A DNA stretch of 64,000 nt, from the NCBI GenBank assembly GCA_029690005.1, contig CP121458.1:4793872-4857871 (forward strand), written 5' to 3'. The translations under genes and the position numbers were made by a program. This document shows, piece after piece, positions 38,288-47,646 of this stretch (positions are counted from its first letter, which is position 1; each line of letters starts with the position of its first letter). The DNA is from Prescottella defluvii (GTDB taxonomy: Bacteria > Actinomycetota > Actinomycetes > Mycobacteriales > Mycobacteriaceae). The notes below the pieces were generated by a model. The model did no database searches. It was not told the origin of the DNA and saw nothing but the letters and a program-made list of their open reading frames with translations.

Positions 38288-39730
38288 TCACGGCCGCGGC
38301 GTGAGTGTGACCGTCACCGGCTGCCGGGTGGCCGGGGCACGGAGCGTGAGGATGCGGGTGTCCTGGTTCCAGCTCGCGACGTGGACACCTTCGACGTTCG
38401 CGCCGTGCGGGAACGTCCGCGCGGGCAGATACACCTCGGTGGGCGCGATGATCGACAGGTTGGGCACGAAGGAGAATTCGAGGCGGTCCGCGTCGGCGGA
38501 CCATTCCAGCGGCGATCCGGCGATCGCCCGCGGGTACGGCTTGTCGAGGGTCGCCACGAGGTTGCGTTCGGCGCCGTCCTCCTCGTACGGCCCCCACGGG
38601 CCGGGATCGCGCGACCAGTAGGAGACGCCCGCGCCCATCGTGCGCGCGGTGTCGTAGATCCGCTCGACGTAGTCGAGCGCGCCGGGCAGTGTCGTGTCGA
38701 GTCCGAACTCCCCAGGATGATCGGCGCGTTCCCCAACGCGGCCGCGGTCCGCAGGGTGTTGCCGCGCCACGCGTCGATCGTCGCGTCCACCTGTGCGCGT
38801 GAGATTCCGGTGTAGCCGCCGCCGAGGTCCATGGGGAGCGGGTAGATGTGCGGGCAGTACGCGATCCGCTGCTCACCGTGACGGGCGTCGGCGATCGCGC
38901 GGAGCCCGCTGGGGGTGCCCCAGTTGGTGCCCATCGCCTGCGGTGCGACGCAGACCCACGTGTTCTGGTCGACGGTACGGATGGCATCGGAGGTCTTCTG
39001 GTACAACGCAGTCAGCGGACCCGCCTCGAACGACGGGCCCTGCAGTGTGCCGCCGTACGGCTCGTTCATAAGGTCGTACGCGACCACCGCTGGGCTGTCG
39101 GCGAAGCGCTCCGCGACCGCCCGCCACGCGTTCGCGTAATGGTCGGTCAGCTCGGGGTGGTCTCCGGTGGTGTTCCAGAAGTTGTCGAACGCCCGCATCA
39201 CGCCCGGCTCGAAGGTAGTACATCTCCCACATGTCGTTGTCGCCGACCGGGAGTCCGTCCAGGTACGTCGCCCACGCGGGGGCACCGTTGCCGTTCTGCC
39301 CACCGGGGGTGATGGCGCTCGAATACAGGTCCTGGTGCATGTCGAGCATGACGCTGTAGCCGCGCTCGGCATACCACCCGACCCGTTCGGCCACCCGATC
39401 CAGGTATTCCTGACTGTAGACGCCCGGTTCGGGTTCGACCGAGCGCCACGAGATCAGGAACCGTACGAAGTTGGTTCCCATGTCGGTGTGCTCGCGGTCG
39501 AGGTCGGCCTCGGTGAAGGCGGGCATACCGTCGGGAGTGCTCTTGGCGCTCGACGCGGTGTTGAATCCGTTGAGGATCAGCGCCCGTCCCGCGCCGTCCG
39601 TGAGAAACGCGGTGGACGGTGCAGGGTCCGCCCGAAGCGCGGCTCCGACACTGCCGACGAGCACCAGCGCACCGACGACCGCCATCAGCACCCTCGAACG
39701 CCCCACCACTTCACCAACTCTCGCATCCAT
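38288..39730 (-). CDS. Secreted endoglycoceramidase, GH5 (two frameshifts)
   Basis: A hydrophobic signal (RVLMAVVGALVLVGSVGAALRA) is followed by LILNGFNTASSAKSTPDGMP and DMGTNFVRFLISWRSVEPEPG. YSVMLDMHQDLYSSAITPGG comes next. The acid/base Glu is in AYDLMNEPYGG and the nucleophile Glu in IILGEFGLDTTLPGA. These strings match my recollection of the Rhodococcus sp. M-777 endoglycoceramidases, which release the whole glycan from ceramide. A C-terminal beta domain ends the protein at about 480 residues. The frame slips near 39215 and 38715. It acts outside the cell on glycosphingolipids. Confidence 0.9.
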
Positions 39731-39775
39731 TCCGAACCCGGACGATCGTCCTGTTCAGTGCGTTAATGTTGCGCC

Positions 39776-40354
39776 ATGTCTGACGAGCACGGGACGCTTT
39801 CGGCAAGGGCACTGGTCCGCCGGATCCCGGCGGGTCCGTGGCCCGCGGCGGTCACCGTGCTGCTCGCGTCGATGCTGTTCGGAATCTGGTCGCTCGCCGG
39901 CCGGATCCTCACGTTCAACCCGGAACTGCTGGTTCCCAGCGCGATCGGCCTGCCCTTCGGGATCCCCGCGCTGCGTATCTCCCCGCTCGGCGACACCACG
40001 TGGTCGTTCTGGTTCATCGACGTCGTTTCCGCCCTCGCGATGGTCGCGGTGGTGTGGGCACAGCTGGTTCGTAGCCCGCGACGGCCCTTCCTCGCCGGGC
40101 TCCTCGCGACGATCCTCGGTGTCATGGTCGGCAATCTGGTGCGGATCGTGTTCCTCAGCTTCGAGACCCATCAGGGACTCGGCACATACGCGCTGGCCGT
40201 GCTCCTCGGCATGATCGTGTCAGCACTGTGGGGTGCCGCCGTCGGCCTGGTCGTCGGACTGGTGCACATGCTCGACCGGCGACTGCGACGACCCGCGAAA
40301 CCGGCGCCGAAATCGCGGCCCGCCCGGCGTCCGGTCAAGGCCGGCCCACGCTGA
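39776..40354 (+). CDS. Membrane protein, four helices, unknown function
   Basis: This 192-residue protein has helices at about residues 24-42, 80-97, 105-125 and 139-163. The basic C-terminal tail (RRLRRPAKPAPKSRPARRPVKAGPR) would lie in the cytosol. The stretch NLVRIVFLSFETHQG between helices is the most distinctive part. I do not recognise a family. It is divergent from the endoglycoceramidase gene, with only 45 bases between their starts, so the two may share a control region. Confidence 0.68.
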   Translation: MSDEHGTLSARALVRRIPAGPWPAAVTVLLASMLFGIWSLAGRILTFNPELLVPSAIGLPFGIPALRISPLGDTTWSFWFIDVVSALAMVAVVWAQLVRSPRRPFLAGLLATILGVMVGNLVRIVFLSFETHQGLGTYALAVLLGMIVSALWGAAVGLVVGLVHMLDRRLRRPAKPAPKSRPARRPVKAGPR

Positions 40355-40393
40355 TCCGTGTCGTCACCGTTCCGGCACCCCATCCCCCGATGA

Positions 40394-40708
40394 TCAACGA
40401 CTGTCCAGGACGTCGAGCAGTGCCCGAAGCACCTCGGCCTCCTCGCGCAACTTGTCGAGACCGCGATCGGTGATCCGGATCCACGAGCGGGTGCGCCGCC
40501 CCGTGTATTCACGGCGCACTTCGACGCACCCCGCCCCGAGCAGAACATCGAGGTGACGACCGAGGTTGCCGTCGGTGAGACCGAGACCGTCACGAATGAA
40601 GACGAAGCTGACCTCGTCGGATTCGCCGAGCATCGACAGGATGGCGAGTCTGGTCTTCTGGTGAACGATCTCGTCGAGTCCCACGACTCGACGCTGAGCG
40701 CTATCCAA
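40394..40708 (-). CDS. Winged-helix (ArsR-like) transcriptional regulator
   Basis: This 104-residue protein is a single winged helix. KTRLAILSMLGESDEVSFVFIRDGLGLTDGNLGRHLDVLLGAG covers the recognition helix, and VRREYTGRRTRSWIRITDRG the wing. It ends in a short coiled helix for dimerisation. Its start overlaps the last 8 bases of the upstream membrane protein gene, so they are one operon. Regulators of this type often control the membrane partner encoded beside them. It is the best candidate to bind the 12-3-12 palindrome at 41299. Confidence 0.82.
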   Translation of the reverse strand: MDSAQRRVVGLDEIVHQKTRLAILSMLGESDEVSFVFIRDGLGLTDGNLGRHLDVLLGAGCVEVRREYTGRRTRSWIRITDRGLDKLREEAEVLRALLDVLDSR

Positions 40709-41297
40709 TCCGCGCCAACCCTTCCGACTCGGCGAGATAGCTGAGAACTCCGAGCGCGAACGCGATCACCCCGAACGATGCCGTCACAACGCCGGCGGCC
40801 ACAGAGCCTTCGAACGCGTTGACGGACAACATTGTCCGGACCGGCTCCGAGGCGGTGATCAGCCCCAGCAGCGATCCGAGAGCCCCGGTAACCCAAAGTC
40901 GTTGGCAGCGTTCCCTCCACCCGAACACCACGAATCCCGCAGCGAGAAGCGAGAGAACACCGAAGACAGTTGCCGCTGCGAGGACCCAGGGGATCGCGAC
41001 GACCGACACCACGGCCACGGGCGTATACCCGATCTGCCTTCCCCTCACGCCGATCCGGTTACTCCGACGGGACATCACCACGGCCAACCCCACGAATGCG
41101 ATCGGAATCAGCAGCCCCGACACGAACGGCAGGTTGTCACTGCCGAACATCTGCCCCAGCCCGATGGCCGACGCTGCACCACCCAGGACCAACAGATTCG
41201 TCGACTCGACCCGGAGGCGCAGGCGTCCGGCGCGGGCGGCATCCGCCGCGACAAGGACCGAGGGGATCGGGCAGTGCTCCGCGCCTTGTCCATCCAT
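40701..41297 (-). CDS. Membrane protein co-transcribed with the winged-helix regulator
   Basis: The protein has about 198 residues from ATG 41297. After a 35-residue soluble start there are about six helices, including LLVLGGAASAIGLGQMF, LLIPIAFVGLAVVM, VVSVVAIPWVLAAATVFGV and GVVTASFGVIAFALGVLSYL. The longer frame opens at a TTG within a palindrome, which makes the ATG preferable. The family is not recognised. Pairing with a winged-helix protein resembles anti-regulator or sensor arrangements, but nothing in the sequence proves that. Confidence 0.7.
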   Translation of the reverse strand: MDGQGAEHCPIPSVLVAADAARAGRLRLRVESTNLLVLGGAASAIGLGQMFGSDNLPFVSGLLIPIAFVGLAVVMSRRSNRIGVRGRQIGYTPVAVVSVVAIPWVLAAATVFGVLSLLAAGFVVFGWRERCQRLWVTGALGSLLGLITASEPVRTMLSVNAFEGSVAAGVVTASFGVIAFALGVLSYLAESEGLARIG

Positions 41298-41298
41298 G

Positions 41299-41325
41299 CA
41301 CTCACTCTGCAACGCAGAGTGAGTG
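41299..41325. promoter_or_regulatory. Perfect 12-3-12 palindrome at the operon start
   Basis: CACTCACTCTGC at 41299-41310 and GCAGAGTGAGTG at 41314-41325 flank AAC. The element lies directly upstream of ATG 41297 and is a strong operator candidate for the winged-helix protein. Confidence 0.7.
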
Positions 41326-41399
41326 CTGTCAATGCTCAGACCATGCCGATGGGTGCAGCGTCACGCGTCGCGTCGGCCGGGCATGAGAGCCTCGCATGC

Positions 41400-42326
41400 A
41401 TGGGGAGAACCGACAGCTGGCCGATGCTCGATCGTGGGACGCGACGGTGGTGGCGAACGGTCGGCAGACGGATCGATCTCGACGGCGATCATTCGTGGTT
41501 GGCCGCGCCGACGTCCGGGCGCGGTGCAGTCGCCGACCGCTGGTTGCCGGCAGAGGCAGAACGCATCGGCGGCAGCCTCGTTCGGGACGCAGGCACCGGG
41601 ACCGGACTGTTGCCGAGCATGGACGCCCTCGCCGGTCCGGGGTTCGATCCGGCAGCAGTCCATCCGGCCATTCGAGGGTTCTACGAGCAAACCTTGTCGT
41701 GGCGAATGGACGCATGGACCAAGTGGTCGCGCGGCTTCGCCGGGCCGGGTGCCGTGATCGAATCGCTGTACGGCAAACGGCTGCAACAACTTGCGCTGCC
41801 CGTCGATTCGCTGGCCGTCGCGCACGGGGTCGACAGCGAGATCGTGACGATCGTCGGCCCGGACGGAGCCCACGCGGGTTCCGGCTGGCTCCGGACCCTG
41901 CGGCGGACGGGCGACTACATGTTCAGCGGGTACTACCGCATCGGCCGACTCCCCGGCCACGATCAGCCGAGCGTGCATGTCAGCTTCCCCCTCGAACAGG
42001 GCAACGTACAGGTGTACCTCCGCCCGTCCAACGGACCCGACGGAGCGATGACGCTGTCGTCACCGCCCGGCGGCTTCGGCGACGACGGCGCCTACGTGAC
42101 GGTCGTCGACGGCGGCCGCACGTATGCCGCCCGCGTGCCGGTCCACGAGAAGTTCCATCTGTACGTCGACGACGAGGGCGTCGCCCGAACTGATCATGTC
42201 CTGAGGCTGTGGGGCGCCACGGCCGTGCGACTGCACTACCGCCTCGTACGGACCTCGGTCGATCGATTCACCGACGGAGCGCAGACGCACGATGAAGGCC
42301 CGTGCGCAGGACGGGGCGGACGCTGA
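41400..42326 (+). CDS. Conserved hypothetical protein, 308 residues
   Basis: The start MGRTDSWPMLDRGTRRWWRT at ATG 41400 is chosen because the longer frame overlaps the divergent operon. There is no signal peptide or membrane segment. Segments such as AAVHPAIRGFYEQTLSWRMDAWTKWS and DYMFSGYYRIGRLPGHDQP are rich in aromatic residues. The second half looks like beta strands (VSFPLEQGNVQVYLRPS). The codon usage and length fit a real gene. I do not recognise the family. Confidence 0.65.
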   Translation: MGRTDSWPMLDRGTRRWWRTVGRRIDLDGDHSWLAAPTSGRGAVADRWLPAEAERIGGSLVRDAGTGTGLLPSMDALAGPGFDPAAVHPAIRGFYEQTLSWRMDAWTKWSRGFAGPGAVIESLYGKRLQQLALPVDSLAVAHGVDSEIVTIVGPDGAHAGSGWLRTLRRTGDYMFSGYYRIGRLPGHDQPSVHVSFPLEQGNVQVYLRPSNGPDGAMTLSSPPGGFGDDGAYVTVVDGGRTYAARVPVHEKFHLYVDDEGVARTDHVLRLWGATAVRLHYRLVRTSVDRFTDGAQTHDEGPCAGRGGR

Positions 42327-42473
42327 TGTCCGGCGAAATGACCGCCGACAGATCCAGCTGATCCAGGACTCTCAGCCGAGCCATGCAAATGAGCCACCTG
42401 ATGGCGCGTCGAGGTCCTTGTCCGATGCGTGGTGACGAGCCTAAATCGCTTCTCCGCCATCAGAACCGACGAG

Positions 42474-43384
42474 TCACGAGGCTGGGATGGTCGTCGCCAA
42501 GTCGTCAACTCGAGCAAGAGCGGCGCGGCGCAACTCTTTGGTGAGTGGTCTACGGTCCGCGGCTCGGGTAATCAGATCAACCTGACAGAGATCCACGTCG
42601 GCAATGTCGCGGTAGGCGACGCCGTCGTGTTGGTAGCGATTGGCCACCGACTGCGCGGTGATCATGACATTGCCGCCGAGCGCGACGCCGTTGATCGCCT
42701 CCTCCATTGTTGCTGCCCAGCAACCATACTGAACGGCGAGTCCGCTAGGACGAGGGTCTGACCACCCACTCCTTGGTCCACTCACGGCCGATGCCTTTGG
42801 CGCCGACGACGGCGTAGCCGTCGAGGTCCCCGAGAGTCAACACTCCATATGCCGCGAGTGGCGAGTCGATCGGCACTGCTGCCACCCGTTTCTCTCGATG
42901 CACGACAATGCGATCCATCTTGTCCGCCATCTCTCGATAGGGTGGACGGGCGAGAGATGCATCGACGTCGCCTTCGAGCCAGCCGCGAAAGCTGATCACC
43001 CCACTCGAGCTGGATGAACTGCAGCCGCGCATGGGGGTTCTTCGCCGCGAAGTCCGCCAGAAAACCCTCGTCTCTCCGGCCGGGAAAGCCATTGATGAAC
43101 CCGATTCGCAGGATCTCCTGTTCGGTCCTTTCGCCCAGTGCAATGCGCGAAGACGCCAGCGCAGCGCCCGCATGCACCATGAACTCCCGGCCACGGTCGG
43201 TCAGCCGGATCGGAGCGGTGCCACGCTCGACCAACTTGTAACCCACAGCGCCCTCGAGGCGTTGGATCTGCTGGGTCATGGCCGGCGGTGAGACGAACAA
43301 TCGCGCCGCCGCGCGCGCGAAGCTTCCTTCTTCGATCAGCACCTCCAACGAATTGACCAAAGTCAGATTCAAGAACGAGGACAC
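42474..43384 (-). CDS. LysR-family transcriptional regulator (two frameshifts)
   Basis: The N-terminal helix-turn-helix reads LEVLIEEGSFARAAARLFVSPPAMTQQIQRLE. The effector-binding part (GFINGFPGRRDEGFLADFA, WLEGDVDASLARPP, MITAQSVANRYQHDGVAY) continues in other frames after slips near 43000 and 42755. Repaired length is about 303 residues, normal for the family. The gene is divergent from the SDR/NTF2 pair, with 159 bases between them, so it likely activates that pair in response to its substrate. Confidence 0.84.
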
Positions 43385-43543
43385 ACCCGACTCCTCCGAT
43401 GAAGCAACTACTTAACCCTGTGTCGTGGATGTCAATTTACTGGTCAGCCGCACGGTGTCAAGGTGTTCGAGACCGGAAGAAATCCAAGAGCCGGAACATG
43501 ATCGGGCCTTCAGCCACCCTCGAGTTAACCAAGACGGGAACCC

Positions 43544-44323
43544 ATGTCAGCAACCGCGAAGTCACCTCAACGAGCGCTCGTCACCGGGGCCGCATCCGGA
43601 ATCGGCTATGCGATTGCCGAGCAACTCATCGCCTCCGGAGCGTCTGTCCTTGCCTTCGATCTGGACAAGGACGGCCTCGCCGCAGCGGCCGAGAAACTCG
43701 GAAGCTCATACGCAACCTTCTCCGGCAGCGTCACTGAACCGGAAGACGTCAAAGCTGCGGTGGAGAAGGCCGAACTAGCCCTCGGGGGAATCGACAGCCT
43801 GTTCAACGTCGCGGGCGGCCTGCGTCCTGCACCCATCACCGATCTCGCCGAAGTCGACTGGCACTTCACCATGGACGTGGTGCTCACGGGTGTCTTCCTC
43901 TGCACCAAATACGTCGCACAGTCCATGATCCGAACGGGAGGCGGTGGCGCGATCGTCAACATCTCCTCGGTCAACGCACACCTGCCCCTCTACGGCGGAA
44001 GCGCTTACGCTGCCGGCAAAGCCGGTGTGGAAATGTTCGGCAAGAATGCCGCACTCGAGCTGGCCCGGCACGGAATCCGTGTCAACACTGTGCTTCCCGG
44101 ACTTGTAGAGACTCCGATGGCGGGTTTCATCCTCGAGAACGAAGGCATCATGGACGAGTTCCGCGCGAACGCCGTTCTCGAGCGTCCCGCACAGCCAGCA
44201 GAGCTCGCTGCCCCCGCAATCTTCCTGGCAGGATCGGGCGCCAGTTACATCACCGGCACCAGTCTGGTTGTCGATGGCGGCTACGAAGTGGGCAGCTACC
44301 CCGATCTCAGCAAGTACCTGTAG
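43544..44323 (+). CDS. Short-chain dehydrogenase/reductase
   Basis: This complete 259-residue SDR has GAASGIGYAIAEQLIASGAS at about residues 16-35 and NVAGG in the NNAG position. The catalytic Ser lies in NISSVNAH and YAAGK is the YxxxK motif. Its end YITGTSLVVDGGYE is classical. It is the first gene of a two-gene unit with an NTF2-fold protein, 13 bases apart, under a divergent LysR regulator. This is a small catabolic module, with an alcohol or ketone substrate that is unknown. Confidence 0.88.
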   Translation: MSATAKSPQRALVTGAASGIGYAIAEQLIASGASVLAFDLDKDGLAAAAEKLGSSYATFSGSVTEPEDVKAAVEKAELALGGIDSLFNVAGGLRPAPITDLAEVDWHFTMDVVLTGVFLCTKYVAQSMIRTGGGGAIVNISSVNAHLPLYGGSAYAAGKAGVEMFGKNAALELARHGIRVNTVLPGLVETPMAGFILENEGIMDEFRANAVLERPAQPAELAAPAIFLAGSGASYITGTSLVVDGGYEVGSYPDLSKYL

Positions 44324-44336
44324 GGAGAGAACAACA

Positions 44337-45002
44337 ATGAGCACAGCACATTCCGCCCGACCGACCGCAGCCCCCCGAACCTCGTACGAGGAGGAGTTCG
44401 TCCACATGATGGACGACATCGACACCCTCATCGAGAGCACCACCAATCCCATCCACCGGAAGATTCTTGTCAACTACCGCCGCCACGGCCTACTCGAGGT
44501 GTCGGGTCGCTACGACGAACTGCTCGCTCCCGAGATGACCGTCGACGAGCCTCACTACCGGGTCTTCGAGGGCGGCCAAGGCGTAATCCTCGACGGAATG
44601 AGCGAGGTTCGCGGCTTTTACCAGACGCTGGCCGGTATGGACATGCTGGTGATGTGGACGGGCAAGCAGAAGATGGCGGTCGCCGACTGGGGCTTCGCCG
44701 GCGAGGCGGAGTTCAGTCAGTTCGTTCCGGGAAAGATGCTAGGCGACAACGTCTTCGGCAGCCTGGACGAGAGCTCTGCCAGCAGTACATCGGAGTACGA
44801 CGCTGACGCGTACTACCTGGTCCGTCGCACACTTGCATTCGTCTGGCACTACGACAACGACGTCCGATTGATCGGCGAACACGTGTACGAAGATGCGACT
44901 TCCAAGACTGTCACCAAGGTTGCGCCGGAGGACGTTATCACCGGTTCCCGGGCCGCAGAGTTGCTCGAGTCCGTGATCGACAAGTACGAACTCCCACAGT
45001 AA
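44337..45002 (+). CDS. NTF2-fold (SnoaL-like) protein
   Basis: This 221-residue protein starts at ATG 44337 with GGGAGAG just upstream. The segment NYRRHGLLEVSGRYDELLAPEMTVDEPHYRVFEG contains the helix and first strand of the SnoaL cone. Acidic and aromatic residues in VWHYDNDVRLIGEHVYED may line the pocket. It is paired with the SDR, as similar proteins pair with SDRs in degradative clusters, and might hydrate, isomerise or hydrolyse the oxidised product. The gene is followed by a very strong terminator. Confidence 0.75.
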   Translation: MSTAHSARPTAAPRTSYEEEFVHMMDDIDTLIESTTNPIHRKILVNYRRHGLLEVSGRYDELLAPEMTVDEPHYRVFEGGQGVILDGMSEVRGFYQTLAGMDMLVMWTGKQKMAVADWGFAGEAEFSQFVPGKMLGDNVFGSLDESSASSTSEYDADAYYLVRRTLAFVWHYDNDVRLIGEHVYEDATSKTVTKVAPEDVITGSRAAELLESVIDKYELPQ

Positions 45003-45082
45003 GGAACACAAGAATCCATCGTCGTGGTGGATCCTGACATCAGGCTTCACCATCACGATCGGTCCGACCACGCTGACTGGAC

Positions 45083-45126
45083 AGGAGGCAGCCTTCGCCC
45101 GGAGAACCGGGCGAAGGCTGCCTCCT
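45083..45126. terminator. Strong bidirectional terminator
   Basis: A perfect 20-bp stem (45083-45102 with 45107-45126) closes an AGAA loop. It separates the convergent NTF2-fold gene and alpha/beta hydrolase gene. Confidence 0.9.
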
Positions 45127-45159
45127 TCTGCGGCGCACCGAACCCGGGCGCCGGTCCCG

Positions 45160-46134
45160 TCAGAAGTGCCGCGTGAGCCAATCGACCAGGATCTCGTTGG
45201 TGCCCTGCGGATCCTCGAGCTGAGTCCAGTGCCCGGTGTCGATCATCCGGCGCTCGAACGTCTCGAAGTACTGCAGCAGGTTGTCGGTGAGCATCGGGTG
45301 ACAGATCGGGTCGCGGCGCGCCGCGACCAGCAGCGCGGGGACGGCGACCTTCGGTACCACCCCGTCGGGGAACAGTTCGGTGTGGACCTCCCAGTTGCGG
45401 ATGATGCTGTGGTACCAGCTCAGCCCGCCCCGGAACCCGGTGCGCGCGAATGCGTCTGCGTAGTACCGCAACTCGTCGGCACTGAGCACGACGTCGCCGG
45501 GCCACGTCGATTCGTCGTCCTCGAGCCAGTGGATGTAGCTCATCGACTCCGGATCGTGTCGACCGGTGCGGGACAGGTTCGTTCCCGATCCGGTGTCGCG
45601 GCGCATGAAGAACCGGAAGGTGCGTTCGGCGTCCTTGTCCAGCAGCGCCTCACACTCCGGGGTCTGGAAGTGCGCCACGTAGTTCCGCGGCCCGTACGCC
45701 TGCTCGTACTTCTCGAGCGGGTTCTCGCGCGAGTATCCGAACGGGGTGTTCAGGGTGATGACGCCGGCCACCGAATCCGGCTGCAGGTACGGCATCATCC
45801 ACGACACCATGCCGCCGAAGTCGTGGCCGACCACGACGGCCTTCTCGTAGCCGGCGTCGGCGATCAGGCCCGCCACGTCGGCGGTGGTCTCGGCGATGCT
45901 GTACGCGCGGCGGTCGTCCGGCCCGGTCGATCGTCCGTAGCCGCGCATGTCGGGGGCCATCACATGGAATCCGGCGTCGGCGATGGGCTGCAGTTGGTGC
46001 CGCCACGACGCCGAGAGCTCGGGAAAGCCATGACACAGCACGACGCACACGTCACGGGTGACGGTCGCGGGCACCGCCTCGTAGACGGCGAGGCGAACTC
46101 CGTTGGTGTCGACGAATCTCGGTTCGGGAAGCAT
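45160..46134 (-). CDS. Alpha/beta hydrolase, epoxide-hydrolase-like
   Basis: This 324-residue protein has the oxyanion motif CHGFPELSASWRHQ. The nucleophile is Asp in VVGHDFGGMVSW, typical of epoxide hydrolases and dehalogenases, and the late His is in DTGHWTQLEDP. A cap domain with paired Tyr (YIHWLEDDE, LSWYHSIIRNW) also fits epoxide hydrolases. It is the last gene of an operon with a luciferase-like monooxygenase, an alcohol dehydrogenase and an MFS transporter. In such a pathway it could open an epoxide or ester made by the monooxygenase. Confidence 0.85.
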   Translation of the reverse strand: MLPEPRFVDTNGVRLAVYEAVPATVTRDVCVVLCHGFPELSASWRHQLQPIADAGFHVMAPDMRGYGRSTGPDDRRAYSIAETTADVAGLIADAGYEKAVVVGHDFGGMVSWMMPYLQPDSVAGVITLNTPFGYSRENPLEKYEQAYGPRNYVAHFQTPECEALLDKDAERTFRFFMRRDTGSGTNLSRTGRHDPESMSYIHWLEDDESTWPGDVVLSADELRYYADAFARTGFRGGLSWYHSIIRNWEVHTELFPDGVVPKVAVPALLVAARRDPICHPMLTDNLLQYFETFERRMIDTGHWTQLEDPQGTNEILVDWLTRHF

Positions 46135-46149
46135 GGGAATCCTGTTCTC

Positions 46150-47600
46150 TCAGAGGGAGGTCTCGGCCGGCGCCGGCTTGGGCACCGCCAACGCGACGAG
46201 GGCGCCGATCGCTGCCGCCGCGGCGGCGACGAGGAACGCGCCGCGGAAGCCGGCGGCCTGGTAGGCCACGGCGTGGCCGTCGGTGGCGAGGACGTAGTGC
46301 GCCAGGACGGTGAAGCCGATCGTGGAGATCAGCGTGCCGGCGAGGGTCTGTGCGACGCCGACGAAGTTCGAGCCGACGGCGCGTTCGGTCTCGGGCAGGC
46401 TGAGCAGCGCGAGATCGGGGACGGCCGCGTAGATCATGCACCCCAGCCCGAACACCATCCAGGCGACGACGATGACCGCGGGCACGGTGGGCACCGCCGA
46501 GAGGATCGCGGCGGCGACGGCGATGAACACCGCGCCGAACACGAGGTGGTTGCGGAACCCGATCGACCTGGCGGTGGCACCGACGATGAAGCCGCTCGCG
46601 ACGATCATCAGCTGACCGGGCAGGAGCCATCCGGCCATCTGGGTGGCGGACAGGCCGAATCCGTACGGGGTGCTCTCGGGCGCCTGCAGCAGCATCGGGG
46701 TCAGGCTCGCGAGCAGGGTCGTCGCGCCGTAGGCGATGCCACCGCCGATGAGCGTGTACCGCAGCGCGGGCTTGGTGATCAGGTCCAGTCGGATCAGCGG
46801 CTCGTCGGTGCGGCGTTCCCACCACACCCAGACCACGAACCCGACGAGCGCGATGCCGACACACGTCAGTGTCCGCGAATCCGTCAGCCCCCACTCCTTG
46901 CCTCGGGACAACCCCAGCATGATGACGAACATGCTGGCCGCGAGCAGGATCGCCCGAACCAGTCGATGCGGGACCGCGAGCGGATCGGGGTCTCCGGGAC
47001 GAAGAACAGGGTCAGCAGCGCGCCGATCGCGCAGAACCCGAACGCGAACCAGAACACCGACCGCACACCGAGGTGGTCGATGAGCACACCGGCGACCAGC
47101 AGCGCACCCACGCCCACCGCACCGACACCGGTGTTGGCGATGCTGATCGAGATCGGCTGCAACCGAGCCGGGAACGTGTCCCGGATCAACGTGTATCCCA
47201 GTGCCAGGCAGGCGAACCCGGCACCCGACAGGAACCGGCCGGCGACCAGCACCGGGAACGCGGTCGCCGTCGCGGAGACGAGTGCGCCGAGCGCACCGAT
47301 CGCCGCCGTCACGACCAGCATCCTCTTCTTGCCGTAGCGGTCGGCGAGCTTGCCGATGATCGGCGACGCCACCGCGCCGGACAGCGTGAACGCCGTCATC
47401 ACCCACACCACCTGCGTGGTGTGGAACTCGGCGGCGACCTTGGGCAGCGTCGGCGCGAACAGGGAGAAGCCGAGTGCCGACTGCTCGGTGAGCAGTAGCA
47501 GGATCGCCAGGACTCCCACCCAGTACCGGGTGGGGCGCTCGGGTGCGGACGCCTCGAGGCGCCGTTCGTCTGGGCCGTCATTGGTTGTTGGCAGAGACAT
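46150..47600 (-). CDS. MFS transporter, 14-helix DHA2-like (one frameshift)
   Basis: The first membrane pair, LAILLLLTEQSALGFSLFAPTLP, is followed by the MFS signature between helices 2 and 3 (GKLADRYGKKRML). Motif C-like GVGAVGVGALLVAG comes next. A slip near 46955 joins SRIDWFG to LLAASMFVIMLGLSRG. About 480 residues result, with 12 to 14 helices. It would import a growth substrate or export a toxic one for the operon it shares. ATG 47600 is preferred over the upstream GTG. Confidence 0.85.
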
Positions 47601-47646
47601 GACCACCTCACTTCAGGGAGTTGCGGATTACGGATGTCGTGTCGAC

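Noticed and set aside
45166..47337. Plus-strand open frame of 723 residues
   Set aside because: It is antisense to the alpha/beta hydrolase and MFS genes; no motif, start signal or hydrophobic pattern supports it.
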